Made by a program: the position numbers and the translations under genes. DNA of 64,000 nt, from positions 1-64,000 of the forward strand of contig NZ_PHRF01000056.1 in NCBI RefSeq assembly GCF_004151105.1. The letters run 5' to 3'. Under the pieces are notes generated by a model that worked only from the letters and a program-made list of their open reading frames with translations, was not told where the DNA came from and searched no databases. This DNA is from Streptomyces sp. L-9-10 (GTDB lineage Bacteria; Actinomycetota; Actinomycetes; Streptomycetales; Streptomycetaceae). Below are positions 40,134 through 48,224 of this stretch, piece by piece (the stretch's first letter is position 1; each line of letters starts with the position of its first letter).

Positions 40134-41054
40134 ATGTTCGGACAACTCAGTCGTACGACGCGCCGAGTGGTCGTGAGCGCCGTGACCCTGGCCGCCGCCG
40201 CGCTGGCCGTCGGGACGGTGACCGCCTTGCCTCACGCGCCATGGTCCTCCGAACCCGCCGCTTCCGGCGAGGTGGCCGTTGTCAAGTCGGCCGCCGCGGT
40301 CACCGGCCCCAAGACGCTCTCCCTCTTCGGCCGCAAGTCCAACGGCCATCTCTACGACTACGAGCCCAATGGCACCGGAGGTGTGAAGGCGGCCGTCGAC
40401 CTCGGCGGGGGGTTCGGTGAGGCCACCGCCCTGGTGCAGGCTGGGCAGTCGGAGAACGGCGCGGGCAGCGATCTCTACTTCCGGATGGCCAATACGCTCT
40501 ACTACACCGCTGAGCGGGGGAGCGAAACCAAGATCGTCGGAAACGGCTGGGACATCTTCAACCTCTTGATGTCGCCGGGAAACCTGGGCGGAACGGCCCA
40601 GGACGACATCGTCGGACGTGACGCCGCGGGAGCGCTCTGGCTCTATCAGGGCAAGGCCGACGGCATGCTCCTCGCCCGTATCAGAATCGGCACCGCCGGC
40701 TGGAACGGCATGGATGTCCTCACTGGTCGCGGGGACTACACCGGCGACGGCAAGTCGGACCTGATCGCCCGGTCCACGACCGGCACGCTCTACATCTACC
40801 CGGGCACCGGAAACGCCACCGCGGACGCGGCCTTGGGTGCGCGCGTCACCGTCGGTACCGGCTGGGGCACCGCCACGTACAAGACTCTCGTCTCCACGGG
40901 CGACAGTAACGGTGACGGCAAGGCGGACCTCATCGCTGTCGACCCGGCCGGTGCGTTGTGGCTCTTCAAGGGAACAGGCAACGCGAGCGCCCCCTTCGCG
41001 GCGAGGGTCCAGATCGGCACCACTGGCTGGACCGCCTTCAACACCCTCTTCTGA
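40134..41054 (+). CDS. Secreted FG-GAP/VCBS-repeat protein
   Basis: A 306-residue protein with a signal peptide (VVVSAVTLAAAALAVGTVTA). FG-GAP/VCBS-type repeats follow, with Ca2+-loop-like motifs GDYTGDGKSDLIAR and GDSNGDGKADLIAV, and intervening GALWLYQGKADG and GALWLFKGTGNA blades. Such seven-bladed folds are used for adhesion and protein binding at the surface. It is 58 bases upstream of the large exported protein, with no terminator between, so the two are probably co-transcribed. It may help surface display or target binding (inference). Confidence 0.85.
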   Translation: MFGQLSRTTRRVVVSAVTLAAAALAVGTVTALPHAPWSSEPAASGEVAVVKSAAAVTGPKTLSLFGRKSNGHLYDYEPNGTGGVKAAVDLGGGFGEATALVQAGQSENGAGSDLYFRMANTLYYTAERGSETKIVGNGWDIFNLLMSPGNLGGTAQDDIVGRDAAGALWLYQGKADGMLLARIRIGTAGWNGMDVLTGRGDYTGDGKSDLIARSTTGTLYIYPGTGNATADAALGARVTVGTGWGTATYKTLVSTGDSNGDGKADLIAVDPAGALWLFKGTGNASAPFAARVQIGTTGWTAFNTLF

Positions 41055-41112
41055 GTGGGTTTCTTCCTTCCGATTCCCGAATTTCTTCCAGAAAAGGACC
41101 GGTTGACCACTC

Positions 41113-44100
41113 ATGCGTAGAAGCTTGCCTTCAAGCAGGCGCCGTGCACTCGGCAGATGGCCACACTTGCTCACCACCACGGTCCTGGCGACGGCGCTGG
41201 CCGTCACGATCACGGGAAATCAACTCCCTTCACTGCCGGAACAGACGCGGCTCGCGGCGGCGGCAGACATTCCAGACGGGTATGACCTGGAAGCCGCAGC
41301 GACCACACGCGCCGAGCAGTGCCTGCTCAACCTCATGTCGCGCAAGGGCGGCCAGGAGCTGAAGTCCGTCGCGCGTACCGGGCTGAACGGCACTGAACAG
41401 GACCTCCACACGGCAGCGGACAGCGAGCTGTGGTGGGACGGCAAAACCCCGCTGGCCGTTGCCTTCGCCAAGGACAAGGCATGGGCCGATGCGAAAGGCG
41501 ACGAGCTCCGGAGCCGGGACGACGTGTGGGAGCAGTCCCTCGACGTCCCATCGACCACCATTCCGCCGGGCTACACGACTGTCGGCTTCGAGTGGATCGA
41601 GGACGACGACAATCCGTTCAACACCACCGCGTTGACCACCTGGCTCGCCGGGCAGTACTGGAAGTCCGAGTACGACCTCTACCACGAGGACCAGACCCCG
41701 CTCGCGAGTCAGGACTCGGTGAACGCGGCCAACGCGATCGCCGCCGTCCGGTACCCGGACGTCTTCCCCCACGAGGACTACGAGGGGTGGCGCGCTTGGG
41801 AAGACATGACGTTCATGCACCCGATGTACGCCGACGACGCGCGGATCTTCCTGCAGCACGGTGGATTCCCTGCGTCGGCGCCCGAGCCGGACTCAATGGA
41901 GTTCCGCCTCGACGTCGAGGCCCTGAAGTCCCGTTTCGCGTCGTGCTCGACGGAGAATCCGCCGGACCCGTACAACGTTCTGCGCACCGAGGTCATCGTC
42001 GCGTCGACCGAGTGGCAGTCCGAGCTGGCGGGGCAGAGCCGGCAGCGTGAAGCGATCATGACAGCCGAGTCCAAGGCTTCGCGTCATCTGGCGATGGCCA
42101 CCCAGGCTCTGGGCGAGGCGCTCGCTCAGTCGATCATCGCCAGCCGACTGTCCGACTGGCAGGCCTACTGGCTGAAGCAGTCCAGTAGCAACACGGACTA
42201 CCCGACCGCCGCCGAGTTCGCGAAGGTCAAGACAGACATAGAGAAGGCCCGGGCCCGGGCACAGGGCCGGGTCTTCGTCGCGGGCCGTGCCGCGCTCGCC
42301 GCGCAGACGGAGGCGACGAAGGCCGAGACAGCGAAGCAGGAGGCGTACACGATCGCGGACGCCGCGGGCCAGCCGCGCGGCCGCGGTCTGATGTACGGCC
42401 AGCAGGGCGTTCAGATCGCCAAGGCCTCGGCGGCAGCCGCTCAGGCGGTGTTCAAGGCCACCGAGACCGCGTCGAACGCGACCCGTGCGTCGGCGGCCGA
42501 CAGCAAGACACTGATGGCGTTGGCGGAGACGCAGGCGCACGCCTCGAAGGCGGAATTCCGGCGCAAGGCCGCGGAGGAGGCCGAGGCTCAGGCCAAGGCC
42601 GCCGCGGAAGGCGCCGCGGCTCAGGCCAAGGAGGCCGCGGCCAATGCCACAAAGGCGAAGGCCGCCCAGGGGAAGGCAGAGGCGGCTGAGCAGGCCGCGA
42701 AGGTCGCCGCGGCCGATGCCAAGGCCAAACGTGGGACGGCCGAGGCCGAGCGGGATGTGGCCGCCGCAGAGCGACGTCGTGCCGACAGCGAGCGGGCGAA
42801 GGCCCAGGCCGCGGAAGAACGCGCGGTGGCGGAACGAAAGGCCGCGGCGGATGCTCTCTCCGCGGCGAGAACGTCGGGCAATGCCGCCGACAACAAGAGC
42901 GACGAGGCTGTACAGGCCTCGGTGCGTGCCATGGAGGCGCGTGACGCGGCACTGGCGGCGGAACGTAACAAACAGGCGACCGAGGCGCGGGCGCAAGCGC
43001 TGGAGGCAGCCGCGGCGGCAGCCGCGGGGACGGCTGCCGCCGCGGAGACCCGCCAGGCCGCGACGGAGGCGCGCGCGGCGGCGAACGACGCGGCCGGACA
43101 TGCCGCGTCGGCGCGTTCCGCCGCCGATGACGCGACCGCGGCGTCGGTCTCCGCTCGCGCCGCCGCCACCCGGTCGGAAGGCGCGGCTGCCCGTTCGCAG
43201 TCGGCCGCAGATGGTGCCGCCGCCGCAGCGGCGAGGACCGGTGCCGCGGTGAAGAAGGCACACGCGGCGGCCGCTGAGGCCATCGACGCGTCGCAGGCGG
43301 CGTCGGAGAACGTGGCCAAGGCCGAGGCCCTGTCGAAGGAAGCCGCCGCCAAGGCGGTCAAGGCCCGGCAGGACGCGGCAGCCGCGAAGACCGAGTCCGT
43401 CCTCGCCCAGGCCGCGTCGATCCGCACCGCCGGATTCGCCTTCGCCACCGCTCAGGCGGCTGTCGCGGCACGGGACTCGGCCGCGCAGGTCATTGAGCCC
43501 GCCAACGACGCGATCGAACTCGGATCACCGTACAAGGACACCGACTCCTCGGCGGGTCTCGCCGTGCTGACCGGGCAGGCATCCAAGACCCTCGCCGAGC
43601 AGCAGGCCGCCCTGGCCAAGGCCAAGGCGGAGCAGGCGAAGAAGGCCGCGGTGGAGGCGGCCGCGCTCGCGTCGAAGGCGAGCGCCGATGCCAAGTCGGC
43701 GGCGGAGGCCGCGGCCCGTGCCGCGGACTGGGCTTCCAGGGCGGTCGCCTCGCTCGAACAGGCGCGGGTCTCGGCGGCCGAGGCCAAGAAGGCCGCGGAA
43801 GCGGCACAGAAGGCTGAGACGAATACGGTCGAATACGACCGGCAGGCCAACGAGGACGCTCTCGCCGCAAAGGTGGCGGCCGGCCAGGCCGCGTCCGAGG
43901 CGGCAGCTGCGGATTCCTCCGCGACCGAGGCGGAGAAGGACGCAGTCGGAGCTCGCGCCGCCGCGTCAGCGGCGGAGGCGGACGCCAACACGGCGGATGA
44001 TGTCGCCACGACGTCGGAGGCGGACGCCGTTGTCGCCGAGGGCGCGGCTTCGGACGCGCAGAACTACGCCACCGAGGCGGATCGGGCCGCCGACCGTGCC

Positions 44101-44964
44101 GAGGAGGAGCAGAGACAGAGCGACGCGGCGGAGCGCGCGATCCGGATCGAGGCCGGTTCGGTGGACACCGGTCCGGACATGAGCCAGGACGACGAGGCGC
44201 TGCTGCTCGCCGCGTGCGGCCAGGTGTGCGTGGACGAGTTCCGCATGGCCAAGGCACTGGCGGGCCAGGATCTCAAGGACTGGGTCATCGCCAATGGCGG
44301 CCAGATCCTGATCGACCTGGTCGGCTGGACCGACGCCAAGGAGTGCTTCACCAAGGGTGATATCGAAGGCTGCCTATGGACGCTGCTCAACGCCGTGAGC
44401 TTCGTCGTCCTTGTCGGCAAGATCCCGGCCGTCACCAGCGCGGTCATCAAGATCGGCGGTGGGGTCGCCAGGTTCCTCGACAAGTCGGTCAACGCCAAGC
44501 GCACGCTCGACCGGCTGCGGAACGTCATCGAGGAGACGAGGAAGGCCGGGGCCGGAGCCTCCTGTCTGCTCGATCTCGCGGGGAGCGTCGTCGGATTCTC
44601 GTCACGCACGGTCGGCGCGCCCGGCGCGAAGACGGCTTCGGGGCAGGCGGCCTCGGCCGGCAAGCCCGCCGTCTGCATGCGCTCCGCCATCGGCGACGAC
44701 AAGGCACTGACCAAGGCGGCTCGCGAGGCGGCGAATGAGGCGCTCCAGCCCGATTTCGACAATATGTTCAGCCAGTTGAAGAACGGCAACATGCCGGGCG
44801 GGGAGTACAAGAGCCTGACCGGTACGGGCATCATCTACTTCCGCTCACGCAAGGGTGCCAGGCTGTTCGTCAAGCGGACCGAGGACGGCTGGCTGATCGT
44901 CGCCAAGGCGAACAAGGGGAATGAGGACAACGTCATCAAGAGATTGAAGAAGATCTATGGGTGA
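41113..44964 (+). CDS. Large exported Ala-rich coiled-coil protein, candidate polymorphic toxin
   Basis: A 1283-residue protein. A signal peptide (about residues 1–48) is followed by a globular region of ~300 residues without a recognisable family (Trp-rich: LWWDGKTPLAVAF, GWRAWEDMTFMHPMYADDARIFL). A very long Ala/Lys/Glu coiled coil spans about 360–1030. A Cys-containing pre-toxin region comes next (LLLAACGQVCVDEFRMAKALAG, KECFTKGDIEGCLWTLLNAVSFVVLVGK). The end is a compact basic domain of ~75 residues (IIYFRSRKGARLFVKRTEDG...VIKRLKKIYG). This order (export, stalk, pre-toxin, small variable tip) together with an overlapping small acidic gene downstream is the hallmark of polymorphic toxins. 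The tip could be a RelE/colicin-type RNase by its size and β-strand pattern; that is inference. Confidence 0.8.
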   Translation: MRRSLPSSRRRALGRWPHLLTTTVLATALAVTITGNQLPSLPEQTRLAAAADIPDGYDLEAAATTRAEQCLLNLMSRKGGQELKSVARTGLNGTEQDLHTAADSELWWDGKTPLAVAFAKDKAWADAKGDELRSRDDVWEQSLDVPSTTIPPGYTTVGFEWIEDDDNPFNTTALTTWLAGQYWKSEYDLYHEDQTPLASQDSVNAANAIAAVRYPDVFPHEDYEGWRAWEDMTFMHPMYADDARIFLQHGGFPASAPEPDSMEFRLDVEALKSRFASCSTENPPDPYNVLRTEVIVASTEWQSELAGQSRQREAIMTAESKASRHLAMATQALGEALAQSIIASRLSDWQAYWLKQSSSNTDYPTAAEFAKVKTDIEKARARAQGRVFVAGRAALAAQTEATKAETAKQEAYTIADAAGQPRGRGLMYGQQGVQIAKASAAAAQAVFKATETASNATRASAADSKTLMALAETQAHASKAEFRRKAAEEAEAQAKAAAEGAAAQAKEAAANATKAKAAQGKAEAAEQAAKVAAADAKAKRGTAEAERDVAAAERRRADSERAKAQAAEERAVAERKAAADALSAARTSGNAADNKSDEAVQASVRAMEARDAALAAERNKQATEARAQALEAAAAAAAGTAAAAETRQAATEARAAANDAAGHAASARSAADDATAASVSARAAATRSEGAAARSQSAADGAAAAAARTGAAVKKAHAAAAEAIDASQAASENVAKAEALSKEAAAKAVKARQDAAAAKTESVLAQAASIRTAGFAFATAQAAVAARDSAAQVIEPANDAIELGSPYKDTDSSAGLAVLTGQASKTLAEQQAALAKAKAEQAKKAAVEAAALASKASADAKSAAEAAARAADWASRAVASLEQARVSAAEAKKAAEAAQKAETNTVEYDRQANEDALAAKVAAGQAASEAAAADSSATEAEKDAVGARAAASAAEADANTADDVATTSEADAVVAEGAASDAQNYATEADRAADRAEEEQRQSDAAERAIRIEAGSVDTGPDMSQDDEALLLAACGQVCVDEFRMAKALAGQDLKDWVIANGGQILIDLVGWTDAKECFTKGDIEGCLWTLLNAVSFVVLVGKIPAVTSAVIKIGGGVARFLDKSVNAKRTLDRLRNVIEETRKAGAGASCLLDLAGSVVGFSSRTVGAPGAKTASGQAASAGKPAVCMRSAIGDDKALTKAAREAANEALQPDFDNMFSQLKNGNMPGGEYKSLTGTGIIYFRSRKGARLFVKRTEDGWLIVAKANKGNEDNVIKRLKKIYG

Positions 44965-45298
44965 TCCGCTGCACCGTGTCAGGACCGAGCACTTCGACGC
45001 CGTCTTCATGCTCGGCGGCGAAGACGACGAGGACACCGTCGACAACGTCGACGTCCTGGTCACGCTCCCGGACGGAACGCGCTACAGCGCCACGTTCCTC
45101 ACGCTCGGCGCGATCGAGCGGTGGATGGACAGCGAACCGGAGGAGTACGAACGTCTCCAGTTCCAGTGCCCCGATCTGGTGATCACCCGGTACGCGGGGG
45201 TTCCCGCGATGACGCGCGTCCTGGAGATGGCTCACGCGCGCGGTGAACTGGGTTCGCTGCTCGTCGAGTTGGATCCGCGGCCGGTGGACGAGGACTGA
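44957..45298 (+). CDS. Candidate immunity protein
   Basis: A 113-residue acidic cytoplasmic protein (DEDTVDNVDVLVTLPDG, ERWMDSEPEEYERLQFQCPDLVITRYAG, ending VDED). It starts inside the last codons of the large exported protein gene with an eight-base overlap. It has no signal peptide or membrane segment and no family that I can name. Position, small size and acidity against a basic toxin-like tip make it the presumed cognate immunity protein, acting in the producer's cytoplasm. The overlap would ensure the two are made together. Confidence 0.75.
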   Translation: MGDPLHRVRTEHFDAVFMLGGEDDEDTVDNVDVLVTLPDGTRYSATFLTLGAIERWMDSEPEEYERLQFQCPDLVITRYAGVPAMTRVLEMAHARGELGSLLVELDPRPVDED

Positions 45299-45318
45299 TC
45301 CGGGCCCGTACGACGGAG

Positions 45319-45360
45319 CGACTGTGGGCCGCGCCCTCTCAAGGGCGCGGCCCACAGTCG
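45319..45360. terminator. 19-pair perfect hairpin
   Basis: Nineteen bases at 45319–45337 are the exact reverse complement of 45342–45360, around a CTCA loop. It sits between the converging immunity-like gene and pyk and must be a very strong bidirectional terminator. Confidence 0.8.
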
Positions 45361-45392
45361 TACTGGACGAGGAAGTCCGTCGGGCGGACGCC

Positions 45393-46823
45393 TCAGTCGC
45401 GGCCGCCGACGCCCAGGTGGTGGACGCGGACCATGTTCGTGGTGCCGGGGACGCCGGGAGGGGAGCCCGCCGTGATGATCATGGCGTCGCCCTCGTTGTA
45501 GCGCTGGAGCTTCAGCAGCTCCTCGTCGACCAGATCGACCATCTCGTCCGTGCTGCTCACCCAGGGCACGATGAAGGACTCCACGCCCCAGCTCAGGGCG
45601 AGCTGGTTGCGCGTCGACTCGTCGGTCGTGAAGGCCAGGATCGGCTGGGCCGCGCGGTAGCGGGAGAGGCGGCGGGCCGTGTCGCCGGACTGGGTGAAGG
45701 CGACCAGCGCCTTGCCGCCCAGGAAGTCCGCGATCTCGCAGGCGGCGCGGGCCACCGAACCGCCCTGGGTACGCGGCTTCTTGCCCGGGACCAGCGGCTG
45801 GAGGCCCTTGGAGAGCAGCTCCTCCTCGGCCGCGACGACGATCTTCGACATCGTCTTGACCGTCTCGACCGGGTACGCGCCCACCGAGGACTCGGCGGAG
45901 AGCATGACCGCGTCCGCGCCGTCCAGGATCGCGTTCGCGACATCGGACGCCTCGGCGCGGGTGGGGCGGGAGTTGGTGATCATCGACTCCATCATCTGGG
46001 TCGCCACGATCACCGGCTTGGCGTTGCGGCGGCACAGCTCGATCAGCCGCTTCTGCACCATCGGGACCTTTTCGAGCGGGTACTCGACGGCCAGGTCGCC
46101 ACGCGCCACCATGACGCTGTCGAAGGCCGCGACCACGGCCGCCATGTTGGCGACCGCCTGCGGCTTCTCGACCTTGGCGATGATGGGGACCCGGCGGCCC
46201 TCCTCGTCCATGATCTTGTGGACGTCCAGCACGTCGTGCGCGTCACGGACGAACGAGAGCGCGACCATGTCGCAGCCCATCCGCAGACCGAAGCGCAGGT
46301 CCTCGATGTCCTTCTCGGACAGGGCGGGGACATTGACCGCCGCGCCCGGCAGGTTGATCCCCTTGTGGTCGGAGATCACCCCGCCCTCGATGACGATGGA
46401 CTTGACCTGGGGGCCGTCGACCTCGACCACCCGCAGCTCGACGTTGCCGTCGTTGATCAGGACCTGGTCGCCCTTGGAGACATCGCCCGGCAGGCCCTTG
46501 TAGGTGGTGCCGCAGATGGACTTGTCGCCGGCGACATCCTCGGTGGTGATGGTGAACTCATCACCCCGCACCAGCTCGACCGGGCCCTCGGCGAAGGTCT
46601 CCAGACGGATCTTGGGGCCCTGGAGGTCGACGAGGACACCCACGGCGCGGCCGGTGTCCTTGGCCGCCTTCCGCACGCGGTTGTACCGCTCCTGGTGCTC
46701 CGGGTGGCTCCCGTGGCTCATGTTGAGTCGGGCCACATTCATACCGGCCTCGATGAGCGACTTCAGCTGCTCGTACGAGTCGACGGCGGGGCCCAGTGTG
46801 CAGACGATTTTGGAACGGCGCAT
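45393..46823 (-). CDS. pyk: Pyruvate kinase
   Basis: A 476-residue glycolytic enzyme converting phosphoenolpyruvate and ADP to pyruvate and ATP. MRRSKIVCTLGPAVDSYEQLKSLIEAGMNVARLNMSHGSH is the family N-terminus. KVEKPQAVANM, VMVARGDLAVEYP (active-site loop) and QMMESMITNSRPTRAEASDVANAILDGADAVMLSAE complete the barrel; the C-terminal domain ends VHHLGVGGRD. The length is normal. A 12-base palindrome lies 30 bases upstream of its start. It heads a glycolysis/acetate group with ackA, pta and pfkA. Confidence 0.97.
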   Translation of the reverse strand: MRRSKIVCTLGPAVDSYEQLKSLIEAGMNVARLNMSHGSHPEHQERYNRVRKAAKDTGRAVGVLVDLQGPKIRLETFAEGPVELVRGDEFTITTEDVAGDKSICGTTYKGLPGDVSKGDQVLINDGNVELRVVEVDGPQVKSIVIEGGVISDHKGINLPGAAVNVPALSEKDIEDLRFGLRMGCDMVALSFVRDAHDVLDVHKIMDEEGRRVPIIAKVEKPQAVANMAAVVAAFDSVMVARGDLAVEYPLEKVPMVQKRLIELCRRNAKPVIVATQMMESMITNSRPTRAEASDVANAILDGADAVMLSAESSVGAYPVETVKTMSKIVVAAEEELLSKGLQPLVPGKKPRTQGGSVARAACEIADFLGGKALVAFTQSGDTARRLSRYRAAQPILAFTTDESTRNQLALSWGVESFIVPWVSSTDEMVDLVDEELLKLQRYNEGDAMIITAGSPPGVPGTTNMVRVHHLGVGGRD

Positions 46824-46852
46824 GAGGCGGATCCTATCGGTTTGTTTCGATG

Positions 46853-46864
46853 CGGAATATTCCG
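46853..46864. promoter_or_regulatory. CGGAATATTCCG palindrome upstream of pyk
   Basis: A perfect 12-base palindrome in the 74-base gap between pyk (start 46823) and ackA (stop 46898). Its position is right for an operator overlapping the pyk promoter. Confidence 0.45.
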
Positions 46865-46897
46865 TCTGGTGGAAAGTACAAATGGGCGGGTGGCCGC

Positions 46898-48163
46898 TCA
46901 GGCGTCGACCGTTCGATCCTCGCCGACCAGTGCGAAGGTCTGCCGCGCGATCTCCAGCTCCTCGTCCGTCGGGACCACGGCCACCACGGTCCCCGCCGAC
47001 TCCGGCGAGATGATCCGCGGCTCGTCGGAACGTACGGCATTGCGCTCCGCGTCCACCGCCAGGCCCAGACTCTCCAGACCTGCGACGGCAGCTTCCCGCA
47101 CCGGCGCCGCGTTCTCCCCCACACCCGCCGTGAAGGCCACCGCGTCCACCCGCCCGAGCACCGCGGTGTAGGCGCCGATGTACTTCTTCAACCGGTGGAT
47201 ATAGATGTCGAATGCGAGCGCGGCCCGCTCGTCGCCCGCGTCGACCCGGCGGCGGATCTCCCGCATGTCGTTGTCCCCGCAGAGGCCGACCAGACCGCTC
47301 TTCTTGTTCAGAAGTTCATCGATCTCGTCAACGGACATTCCGGCGACACGCTTCAGGTGGAACGTGACCGCGGGATCGATGTCCCCGGAACGCGTCCCCA
47401 TCACCAGCCCCTCCAGCGGCGTCAGCCCCATCGAGGTGTCCACGCACCGCCCGCCCTCGACGGCGGACGCCGACGCGCCGTTGCCGAGGTGCAGGACGAT
47501 CACGTTCACCTCGGACGGATCCCTGCCGAGCAACTCGGCGGTCTTCCGCGAGACATACGCGTGCGAGGTGCCGTGGAAGCCGTAGCGGCGGATACGGTGC
47601 GCGTCGGCCGTCGCGGTGTCGATCGCGTACCGCGCGGCGTACTCCGGCATCGTCGTGTGGAACGCGGTGTCGAAGACCGCGACCTGCGGCAGATCGGGAC
47701 GGAGCCGCCGCGCGATACGGATACCGGTGAGATTCGCCGGATTGTGCAACGGCGCCACCGGCACCAGCCGCTCGATCTCCGTCAGCACGTCGTCGTCGAT
47801 GACCGTCGGCTCGCTGAACCGCAGCCCGCCGTGGACGACCCGGTGGCCGATGGCCGCCAGCTCGGGGGAGTCGATCCCCAGCCCGTCGCGCGCCAGTTCC
47901 TCCGCGACGGCCTCCAGCGCCGCCGCGTGGTCGGCGATCCTCCCCGTACGCTCACGCTTCCCGCCGAGCCCCTCGGCCAGCGGGGTGTGCACGAGCCGTG
48001 AGGTCTCCTCACCGATGCGCTCCACCAGGCCGGCCGCGAGCCGGGCGCCGTCCCGCATCTCCAGCAGCTGGTACTTCACCGATGAGGAACCGGAGTTGAG
48101 GACGAGGACACGGGTGGCGGGGGAGTGCGCGGTCACGGGCTGTCGGCCTTCTGTCGTAGTCAT
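46898..48163 (-). CDS. ackA: Acetate kinase
   Basis: A 421-residue enzyme interconverting acetyl phosphate and acetate with ATP formation. The family motifs VLVLNSGSSSVKYQLLEM, FDTAFHTTMPEYAARYAI, RYGFHGTSHAYVS and GVGENAAPVREA are present. The start ATG 48163 lacks a ribosome site; GTG 48136 (VTAHSPATRVLVLNSG) has GAAGG about 11 bases upstream and may be the real start. It follows pta after a 61-base repetitive spacer in the usual pta–ackA order. Confidence 0.95.
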   Translation of the reverse strand: MTTTEGRQPVTAHSPATRVLVLNSGSSSVKYQLLEMRDGARLAAGLVERIGEETSRLVHTPLAEGLGGKRERTGRIADHAAALEAVAEELARDGLGIDSPELAAIGHRVVHGGLRFSEPTVIDDDVLTEIERLVPVAPLHNPANLTGIRIARRLRPDLPQVAVFDTAFHTTMPEYAARYAIDTATADAHRIRRYGFHGTSHAYVSRKTAELLGRDPSEVNVIVLHLGNGASASAVEGGRCVDTSMGLTPLEGLVMGTRSGDIDPAVTFHLKRVAGMSVDEIDELLNKKSGLVGLCGDNDMREIRRRVDAGDERAALAFDIYIHRLKKYIGAYTAVLGRVDAVAFTAGVGENAAPVREAAVAGLESLGLAVDAERNAVRSDEPRIISPESAGTVVAVVPTDEELEIARQTFALVGEDRTVDA

Positions 48164-48224
48164 GGGGTCGTGGTGCTGCGTGGAGTCGTGGTCCTGCGTG
48201 GGGTCGTCGCGGGGGCGGCGGGGC
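48164..48224. repeat. Repetitive pta–ackA spacer
   Basis: Imperfect copies of GTCGTGGTNCTGCGTGG recur in the short spacer between pta and ackA. No hairpin strong enough to terminate is apparent, so the genes are likely co-transcribed. Confidence 0.5.
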
